Positions 9,334 to 15,511 of a stretch of DNA of 15,511 nt are shown here, piece after piece (the first letter of the stretch is position 1; the number at the start of each line of letters is the position of its first letter). Below the pieces are notes generated by a model. That model was given only the letters and a program-made list of their open reading frames with translations, did no database searches and was not told where the DNA came from. A program made the translations under genes and the position numbers. This stretch comes from Collybiopsis luxurians FD-317 M1 (Eukaryota; Basidiomycota; Agaricomycetes; Agaricales; Omphalotaceae), in assembly GCA_000827265.1 (NCBI GenBank), contig KN834955.1, positions 1 through 15,511 on the forward strand, given 5' to 3'.

Positions 9334-11580
9334 ATGGACCGGTGATCTGACCAATCTCCAGATCCCAATTGGGTGGCTGCAGTGATTCCAAATTTGCTGC
9401 TGCTAACTTTGCCTCTGTTGAGGCAAAACAGAATATACAAATATTATGAGGCATTGGCTGTGTATGGCTGCCTGCTGGAGGAACATCTTAGCAGGCAAAT
9501 TGGGTGGTTATAAGTGCCTCCTGCAGCACGTTTTCATTATTTGCCCACACCTGTCAGATGAACTGACATGAATTACAGTTACTACGCTCCTTACTTTGTT
9601 CCAAATATGGGACAAGCTTACCAGGCTGCTGGTCACAATGAATATGGCCAGCCTGTAACCTCTGGTATGACTTCCCTCTCTTAGATACATAATGGTCTAA
9701 TTTTGTTAGGGGGAGGGACAGTCAAACCGTCTCAGGACAATCCCTCAGTCACTGAACAGCTGGCAGAGATTAAAAATGACTTGATTAGAAGAGCCGAACA
9801 AGCAGAACAGGCCCAATCTGAATTACAAAATGAGTTGGCAGCTATATGTGCCAACCAGAAAATTAATAATAGGAGTTCCTATTATCATCAGCAGGTCCCG
9901 CCACAGGGACCTCTATACTATAGCCAGGATCATCACCTGCACTTCAGTCCTTACGATTGTAACTACAGAGGACCAAATAGCAACTTCAGAGCACCTGTCT
10001 ATCACTCTTATGGTCCTCCATGCAAGGAGTCTGACCACTATCGCCAATGCCCAGAAATCATACTGCAGCAACCAAGAGTTGCTGCTCACAGCAATTTTAA
10101 CCCCGACAAGGATATATATTCATCGGTACATGCACCTAACCCATTTTCAGGTTCTACTCTCCAGCCTTGCCTCTCCACTTGTCCTCAGTCAGTGACTCAA
10201 ACTGACAATAATTCAACCAGTTATGGAGACAACCCCATATTCACCACTAAGCAGGAAGCACTAGCTTTTGCATGCCTCCTCCACTATGGACCAGATGACG
10301 AGTTGCCTGGAGGATTCAAATGGGACAATGAAACTGGAGCCCTTGTTGTTATGGACCCCAGCATTCAAGGAAAGATGGAGAGAGAGAACTCACTGACTGT
10401 ACTACCAGCTCCAATCTGAGAGCAGGAGTTAGGTGAGGAGGGAATAAATCTGCTAACAGAAGCAGAAGGTTTGCTGGAAGGGATGGCTGTAGAAGGGGAT
10501 CTTAATGCCCTCCATGTGTCAACCCATTTCCTCATGTGTACTCAGCATACGCTTCATATCAAATCCCTCCTGAGGATGTCTCTACAGGACACTACCATAT
10601 CTGTATCCCAGAACAACCACCAGGACTTCTTCGATGAGAAGACCATTCTCTGGTCCACTAAACCAGATATCAACGAAAACACCATTCCAATACATGCTAC
10701 TGTTTCAGACTACGAAGCCTTGCCAGTACCCCTCCCTTTGGTCAGCTACCTGACCTCGATGCCGCATTGGATACTCAAGCATGGTACATTATACAATATG
10801 GGACTACCGACAACTTCCCTGGAGTCCTTTGGATGCACACTGGACATATTGACCTTGCTACTCTACGAGGCCACATTCTATTTCGCCGACTCCTGCAGGC
10901 CTTGTCAGGACTATCTGGATCCAGCAAATGGCAGGACCTGAATCATGCATTGGTAAAATGCAACTTCACAGATCAATTCATCCAGCTAGCGGCAATCCCA
11001 TTCTTCTACCAGCAACTCTTGTCAAACTATGAAATCACAGTTGCTGAAGTGACTGAATACAAAGGTAGTATGTCTACCTTTTCCATGATGAAGGATCTGG
11101 TACTGCACTTGGCGGATTGCAGAGTAGCCACAGAATCAGTTACCAAAGCCTTTTATTGGGCTCAGCAATATATGACGGACATGTTGAGCACTAACTGTGC
11201 TCCCCCCCACAAGTCCCTTGAATATGCAACTCTTTTCAAATGGGGAATCACACACTTACACTTCACATGAATGCCAACTATTGAGGACCACACTTGGGTC
11301 CTACCTGAGGAGTATCAAATCTCTGATTGGTTGGAGGACTGCTGTTGTTGAGCCATTCACACCATCATCACTGCAAGATGACAATCCAACAATGTGGACC
11401 AATGGAAATTTGGCCGTAAACTGTTGCCTCAACCTGTAACTCCCACCTATCCCGCTACTGACACTAGGCCTGTCAGTAGCATTGTCCAGGTTACTAACTG
11501 CATTCAACAGTTATCTCTTGCAGTAACACCCTCACTGTCCACCTGAAGATTAACCTGTAGGATCAATCTAGAGGGGGAGG
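9334..11580 (+). pseudogene. Unrecognised third coding region between pol and the 3' LTR
   Basis: Function unknown; I do not recognise the family. It begins at an ATG 37 nt after the pol stop and in the same frame. The first part (to about 10735) carries stops at 9343, 9511, 9559, 9682 and 10417. It is rich in Tyr, Gln, Pro and Ser, with a coiled-coil-like stretch VTEQLAEIKNDLIRRAEQAEQ (about 9748-9810) and a YHSYGPP/NPFSGST segment. A compact piece FACLLHYGPDDELPGGFKW sits at about 10267-10323. Near 10737 reading shifts to a second frame, which is open to 11267 and contains QLPDLDAALDTQAWYIIQYG and an LFRRLLQALSGLSGSSKW-like helix. That frame then continues past TGA stops at 11268, 11349, 11379 and 11544 right into the purine tract. 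Another plausible frame is visible at about 10518-10632 (NPFPHVYSAYASYQ). No signal peptide, membrane segment, zinc knuckle or enzyme motif is apparent. Confidence 0.5.
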
Positions 11581-11581
11581 G
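11571..11581 (+). promoter_or_regulatory. Polypurine tract (plus-strand primer site)
   Basis: The run GAGGGGGAGGG is all purine and lies directly before the TG dinucleotide that starts the LTR-like segment. In LTR retroelements such a tract resists RNase H and primes plus-strand DNA synthesis. Its position fixes the orientation of the element (+ strand) and shows that this is the 3' end. Confidence 0.75.
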
Positions 11582-11805
11582 TGTAATGGATATGGTATAT
11601 CCATCACCGATGTGTCAGCAAACTGTCGGTTGAAGTAAGTACACAAGTCAGGAAGGAACAGGATTAGCTCTTTTTCTTATACCGTCACAATCTATCATTC
11701 GATATACTCTAGTACATGAATTAAACTCTGTCTACTTTATATTGAGTGATTCGTGAAGGGTATAATGAGCTCGGCACAGTATGCACCCCTACATTACTAC
11801 TAACA
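11582..11805 (+). repeat. Long terminal repeat (3' LTR) of the Gypsy element
   Basis: Starts TGTAATGG right after the purine tract and has no coding potential. The right end is placed at CATTACTACTAACA (11792-11805), which ends in CA and carries CATTAC, the inverse of the GTAATG at the start. The length would be about 216 to 224 bases. Just inside the left end is an 8-bp inverted repeat. A second copy is not present in the window, so the right boundary could not be checked by comparison. Confidence 0.6.
11586..11604 (+). repeat. Inverted repeat at the LTR start
   Basis: ATGGATAT (11586-11593) and ATATCCAT (11597-11604) are perfect inverse complements around a 3-base centre, GGT. The match extends two bases further out with one mismatch. 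It could be a protein-binding palindrome used by the LTR promoter or by integrase at the element end, or an RNA hairpin. The role is inference. Confidence 0.7.
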
Positions 11806-11806
11806 A

Positions 11807-12536
11807 GTATCTACATAGGTCAGTCAGTAGGCTTTGGAGAGAGATGAAGAATGCAGGGCAGAATACCTAATAAATATACTGCAAAACTACCATGCAGACC
11901 AGCTAGTCTTCATCGATGAGGCAGGGCATGACCGAAAAACTTCAATGCAGAAATATGCATGGTCTCTGATCAGAACAAGAGCATGAAGGCAGGACTATTT
12001 TATACGTGGAAAATGGTGCATAGCTTTGGTTGTTTTTTTCCTTACAATGGCTCACACACTCAGATTTCTAGTTACTCGATGTTGCCGGCATTGTCACTCA
12101 ATGGAATTCTACACTTGGATGTTCAGGCGCAATCTTATACTGCCACTATCTTCAATGGTTTCATCGATGGCCTGCTCGACAGCATGAATCCATTCCCTCA
12201 AAAGAACTCCGTAATGCCAGCATTCATAAGTCCCTGGAACTGCGCCCAATGATTGAGAATCGGTTTGTGTCGTCCCTCTCAGCTTTTTCATCACTGAACT
12301 CCTCCAACAGTGGAATGCGACTTGTATACTTACCTCCCTACTCACCTGACCTGGATCCAATCGAAGAAGCTTTTTCTGCAATTAAAGCTCGGATTCAGGA
12401 AAATTGCAGCTTCGCTCATGTTGAGATGGATGGTCGTGTCAATTGTGATCCTTATGCTATGCTTTGGGAGGCTGTTTTTGAGACTGTAGACCAAGAGAAG
12501 GCATTGGGATGGTATCGTGATTCTGGCTACATATAA
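11807..12536 (+). pseudogene. Tc1/mariner-type (DDE) transposase, C-terminal part only
   Basis: Remainder of a DNA transposase of the Tc1/mariner/IS630 superfamily. From about 11831 the frame reads ALERDEECRAEYL, then QLVFIDEAGHDRKTS, with the first catalytic Asp at 11915. A TGA at 11984 interrupts it. After an intron (12016-12071) the next frame has MLPALSLNGILHLDVQAQ and FNGFIDGLL. At 12211-12214 reading jumps frame: the usual SVIVMDNASIH motif lacks its middle, so about 13 bases, including the second catalytic Asp, are missing. Then come NASIHKSLELRPMI and YLPPYSPDLDPIEE (Glu at 12363), AFSAIKARIQE, and the stop at 12534. The N-terminal DNA-binding domains are absent: TAG codons at 11816 and 11828 and the LTR edge come first. 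The protein is therefore inactive for several independent reasons. Confidence 0.85.
12016..12071 (+). other. Intron in the Tc1/mariner-type transposase
   Basis: Fifty-six bases starting GTGCATAGC and ending TTTCTAG, with a pyrimidine-rich middle. Joining TG (12014-12015) to T (12072) gives a codon in frame, and the peptide then reads FIRGKCYSMLPALS, as expected for the family. Without removal the two halves lie in different frames with an unrelated stretch between them. Confidence 0.75.
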
Positions 12537-12635
12537 TACATTTAATGTTAATACCTACAACTTAATCGAGGTCAGTAATGGAAAGAGCTTGAGGTGACGG
12601 CGTAGTGGGGCTTGGGGAGCAAATGCTGTCATTTG

Positions 12636-13017
12636 TCATTTTTGTTTACATGTAAACACCATCACTGAGGTGCATTTTTTGGAATTTATTCTACAATTTC
12701 GCAATCGGCTGTAACAGGGTTGTGTGTTAGCATCAACTTTTCGAAGGTAGGCATGACATATTCGATACTTGTATTTGACTCGAGAATATTGATGCAGTAT
12801 TCCGGGAAGTGGAAGATCAAACCCAAAGCGGTGTACATCATCACGGTCAATGTAGCAATGAGTTGTCACAGCAGCTAGACCATCAGCGGGGTCAATGATT
12901 GATCAATATAGCTGTTATTTTACATCTGTTCATAGCAATAGCACAGGTACATATGTGATCGTGAGCGTTAATATCCATGCATGTGAGCTCGACGGTATAG
13001 AGAGGCATGTAAGTCAT
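12636..13017 (-). CDS. Possible small three-exon gene of unknown function
   Basis: I do not recognise this protein. On the minus strand, exon 1 (13017-12924) starts MTYMPLYTVELTCMD. A 49-nt intron (12923-12875, GTAAAA..CTAG with a CTGAT branch-like motif) joins to exon 2 (12874-12769; HCYIDRDDVHRFGFDLPLP). A 60-nt intron (12768-12709, GTATCG..TTACAG with a canonical GCTAACAC branch site 20 nt upstream) then joins to exon 3 (12708-12636). All junctions keep the frame and give 90 residues ending in TGA. The second intron has strong signals; the first is weaker. The product is rich in Cys and basic residues, without a signal peptide or membrane segment. It could instead be a fragment of a larger host gene, or a chance open frame. 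No transposon motif is seen. Confidence 0.3.
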
Positions 13018-13370
13018 CTTCTACAAAAACGGTACAAAGTGAGTACTGATAGGTGACGGCAGCGCGCGGGTGGTTGATTTGCACTGCTCTGAGTCTCAGC
13101 CAGCTAGAGTCAATTCCAGGTACGTAACTTACACGGGAATAATTTGTTTCTGCCTCTAAATCTGCCTCTGTCTTGAGCCATATGCAGATGGCAGGACAAC
13201 ACAGTTACAGCTGTTAAAGATAAGAAGAGTAGTTCTCTTCTGAGATTGATTGCTATTGGAAGGAGTTACCAACAATATTGCGGATGCAGAACTAAGGAAA
13301 AAAGAAGCCTATCATTGGACTGGACATCCCCAAATAAGGGTAGAGTACAGAGGCCAGGGCACCTAGATTT
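13018..13370. other. Intergenic stretch, nothing recognised
   Basis: No open frame longer than a few dozen codons and no recognisable repeat, RNA gene or transposon end. Composition is mixed. Isolated CpG-containing stretches such as GGCAGCGCGCGGG (about 13058-13070) look less mutated than the retroelement to the left. It could hold the promoter of the minus-strand gene, if that gene is real, but I see no convincing element. Confidence 0.5.
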
Positions 13371-13524
13371 TTGCGTGCAACTGGTGCGTGGGTGCGTGCA
13401 GCGAGAACACACACCGGGGTGGTGCGTGGCTGTGCAGTGCGTGGGTGCGTGGGTGCATGCATTTCGGTGCGTGGGTGCGTGTCGGTGTGTGTGAGCGTGT
13501 CGGTGCGTGCGATGGTGTGCATGT
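13371..13524 (+). repeat. GTGCGTGG-type minisatellite, CpG-rich
   Basis: Degenerate tandem array built from GTGCGTG and GTGCGTGG units, for example 13383-13399, 13429-13457 and 13466-13482, fading into GTGTGTGTGAGCGTGTCGGTGCGTGCG. One strand is strongly G+T rich. Frames crossing it on both strands are by-products of the repeat and should not be taken as genes. The many intact CpG sites contrast with the TGA-riddled retroelement nearby. Confidence 0.85.
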
Positions 13525-13980
13525 TAGTACATACCTCAATATATCTGTTTTTTGTTTTTATATTATAAATTCTAAGTTACTACTCACGAAAAACAATATT
13601 CAAGTTCAATATTCAACTAACGTTCACAAAGTACTGTGAAACCCTGACCACTGCTAAATGGAGCAAGTGGGCTCCCTAGTTACGCACTCAATGCGGCAAG
13701 GGAGACTCATTAGTGCGCCACAAGTTAAATCTAGGGAATTTGAAGTGCAGGGTTGTTTCGTTGTGTATATTATAAGAACAAAAGTCAATGCAAAGTTCTC
13801 TCCCACCTTGACATTTCCACTGCTTACTCTTCGCTGTGTCTTTACTTGTCTGTGTAACCACTGATTCACCAAAAAATGGGGCTTTTTGTATGTGTACATC
13901 AGTTTGGCTTTTATTTATGTCAAAATCAACATTAATCATAACAGAAACCCATCAAAAAGGCACTCTTTCAAGGCTTCACA
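13525..13980. other. Non-coding stretch before the MULE-type transposase
   Basis: AT-rich to 13640, then mixed. No gene is recognised. It contains an imperfect hairpin at 13683-13717 and probably the left flank or 5' untranslated region of the following transposase, whose first in-frame ATG is at 13981. A terminal inverted repeat cannot be tested because the right end of that element is outside the window. Confidence 0.5.
13683..13717 (+). repeat. Imperfect inverted repeat
   Basis: CGCACTCAATG (13683-13693) is matched, with one extra base, by CATTAGTGCG (13708-13717); the loop is about 14 bases. It lies 270 bases before the transposase start. It may be part of a transposon end or simply a stable hairpin. 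Confidence 0.6.
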
Positions 13981-15511
13981 ATGCTGGCTTCAATTTTTGG
14001 GGACTCTTCTGATTCTGAGGGGGAAGGGCCTCAACAGACTATCCCTAAAAAGTGTCACCGGCTTGATCAAAATGGTCCAGGTGAAGGTCTGGAACAATGT
14101 CCTTCAAAAATGCCTAGGTTATTACCTATCTATTGAAATGGTATGTTCTTTTACTTGTTATTTGCTTTATTTTTTTATTTTTAAATTTTGAAGGGGATGT
14201 TATTGGATATACTGAGGCTCCTAGTTCTTCTGAAGTCCCAAGGAATCATGTTGCAGTCAATCCACTTTCTGTTCAACCAGGTAATTCTACCAACAGTAGA
14301 ACCACAGGTTTGCAGCCTACTTCTGGTCCTACTGAAAAACCTTCTTCTTTATTCCATGACTTTTCAAAATGGGCACCCCTAGATCTTTCAACCCCAGCTC
14401 CATTGTCTTCTTTCACTCCACTTGATCCTCAGCCCATGGCTGAATTTTGGAATAATTGTGACAGTGGAGTGATTTTTACTAGTTTAGAAAATCTCACTAC
14501 AGGCTGGGATGGTTGGCCTTCTGGACAGTTTGCTCTGGATCTTACACATAAGGAATTTTTGAGTACTAAGGGTCTCCAGGTCCACTGGGCTACTAGGAAT
14601 AGTGGAGGAGATTGGATTGGTCAGTGCAACTCTGTCAACATATATGGAGGAAAGATTAGCACTAAGCAATGTCTGGGGGTTATCCACTGCACAAATCCTG
14701 AGTGTAAAATTGTAACTTGGCCACATGTCAAGTCAGTGGCTCAGCGCCTTCACCAACTTTCTACTTTTTGCTCATGTGGTGCATCTTTGGTTCATGCACA
14801 ATGCAATTCCAAGTCTCATCTGATCTGCTGGGATCAAGTTGGCAATGATTCTAGTACTACCAAATATCGTTACATCAATGGAGATGCTCATACTCATAGC
14901 CGTCTTCCTCATGCTATTCACTTTAGCAAGCAGGAAGAGGAGAAATTTCAGTCTCTTGTAAATAGACATCCCTCCCTTGGTCCTGCAGCTCTTGTGGTTG
15001 GTCCTAAGACTCTAGATGGGTTTGGTCCTGGTGCTGCTGATATTGCTCAGGCTGCTCGCAATCCAGACTTTGTTGCATATCAACGTCGAAAGGTCAAATC
15101 TCAGGTTCAAAGTGGACACTCATTCTTGCAGCAGTTTTCTGTCTGGCAGCAGCAACATCCTGGAGTAGTCCGTACTTGTATCACCAATGACAAAGTTTCA
15201 GTATTGTCTATCCAAACTGAGTGGATGCGAGACAGAATGCTCCCTGATACAGTAACTGCAGGCCCTTTGAATGGAATGGTTTCAGATGGTGCTCATGGCT
15301 ATTGGATTGATTCATCCCTTGTCCTTATTATTACTTCTACATTCAGTGAAAAACTCAAAGTCTGGGTGCCAAATTTATTCACATACTCTGATGGTACTTC
15401 AGCTGAGCACTACCGCTATCACTTTAAAGCTGTTTTTGAAAGTATTGCAGAGGTTGCAAACCTTAAAGGTTCAGTGTTAGTTGATGAAATGTTTGAGATG
15501 GTACTGTACTC
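13981..15511 (+). CDS. MULE-type transposase with GCM/WRKY-like zinc-binding segment, runs off the window
   Basis: Probable Mutator-like DNA transposase. Exon 1 (13981-14140) starts MLASIFGDSSDSEGEGPQQ. A 53-nt intron (14141-14193) joins in frame to exon 2, which stays open to the window end. One TGA at 14134-14136, probably a former CGA, interrupts exon 1. A Ser/Pro/Thr-rich linker (about 14196-14430) comes before a Cys/His cluster: Cys at 14670, 14688, 14703, 14769, 14775 and 14802, His at 14817, and an HTHSRLPHA segment near 14889-14915. This matches the GCM/WRKY-like zinc fold of MULE transposases, which binds transposon ends. Next come GPKTLDGFGPGAADIAQAA and HSFLQQFSVWQQQ. The catalytic core opens with MVSDGAHGYW (Asp at 15285) and FTYSDGTSAEHYRYHF. 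The remaining catalytic residues lie at or beyond the end. Assignment rests on remembered family motifs. Confidence 0.75.
14141..14193 (+). other. Intron in the MULE-type transposase
   Basis: Fifty-three bases beginning GTATGTTC and ending TTTTGAAG, very T-rich. Removing it joins the last base of exon 1 (14140) to GG at 14194-14195 as a GGG codon, and the reading continues as GDVIGYTEAPSSSEVP. The frame before the intron is that of the ATG at 13981, so the splice is consistent with a single gene. Confidence 0.7.

Larger units (their letters stand above)
3641..11805 (+). mobile_element. Decayed Ty3/Gypsy-type retroelement with an extra 3' coding region; only the 3' LTR is visible
   Basis: The order gag, protease, reverse transcriptase, RNase H, integrase, chromodomain-like tail identifies a Ty3/Gypsy element, probably of the chromovirus type. 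After pol (end 9297) comes a further 2.2-kb coding region, then a purine tract (11571-11581) and an LTR-like segment starting TGTAATGG. The left end is uncertain: coding of gag is recognisable from about 3745, and a GC-rich leader begins at about 3641, but no 5' LTR precedes it. The element is dead. It contains several frameshifts, many in-frame TGA stops and replaced catalytic residues in protease, reverse transcriptase and integrase. An alternative is that two damaged elements are joined near 9300. Confidence 0.8.

Noticed and set aside
9334..11580. Third coding region as an env gene
   Set aside because: The position fits, but there is no signal peptide, transmembrane segment, cleavage site or Cys pattern of an envelope protein.
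13246..13639. Overlapping open frames on both strands through the GTGCGTGG array
   Set aside because: They arise from the repeat, have monotonous Cys/Val/Gly or Thr/His/Pro composition and no conserved start or end.

Overview
The window looks like a stretch of transposon-rich nuclear DNA from a filamentous fungus, most probably a mushroom-forming basidiomycete (Agaricomycetes). The reasons are short introns (49-60 nt) with GT..AG ends, a Tnp2-type transposase of the kind expanded in Agaricomycetes, a Ty3/Gypsy element with a C-terminal chromodomain-like segment, a Tc1/mariner-type DDE transposase with a 56-nt intron, and a Mutator-like (MULE) transposase with a GCM/WRKY-like zinc-binding segment. 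No conserved housekeeping gene, rRNA, intact tRNA or CRISPR array is visible. The organism call is inference from family resemblance, not a database result.

Layout, all on the + strand unless stated. (1) 257-2872: Tnp2-like transposase with one 60-nt intron, long and mostly open, but with an incomplete N-terminus and a disturbed C-terminus. (2) 2873-3640: AT-rich DNA without a recognisable gene. (3) about 3641-11805: a heavily decayed Ty3/Gypsy-type retroelement. It has a GC-rich leader, gag with two zinc knuckles, aspartic protease, reverse transcriptase, RNase H, integrase (HHCC plus D,D35E) and a chromodomain-like tail ending at 9297. A third, unrecognised coding region (9334-11580) then runs right into a polypurine tract and a single LTR-like segment (11582 to about 11805). 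No matching 5' LTR is present. (4) about 11807-12536: the C-terminal part of a Tc1/mariner-type transposase, starting within a few bases of the LTR end, with an intron and a small deletion over the second catalytic Asp. (5) 12636-13017, minus strand: a possible small three-exon gene of unknown function. (6) 13018-13980: non-coding DNA with a CpG-rich GTGCGTGG-type minisatellite and an imperfect hairpin. (7) 13981-15511, running off the window: a MULE-type transposase, two exons, one in-frame TGA, otherwise open.

The most distinctive features are two. First, the extra coding region lies between pol and the 3' LTR of the Gypsy element, the place where env sits in some retroelements, but it shows no env hallmarks. 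Second, the element has a striking decay pattern: by my reading at least fifteen in-frame stops in gag-pol are TGA, mostly where this family carries Arg (CGA to TGA), and the catalytic changes (protease DSG to DSS, RT YLDD to YLDN, integrase E to K) are G-to-A changes. This is the signature of C-to-T mutation at CpG on both strands, from methylation or a RIP-like process. The flanking Tnp2 and MULE genes are much less damaged, which suggests that transposons of different ages sit side by side here.
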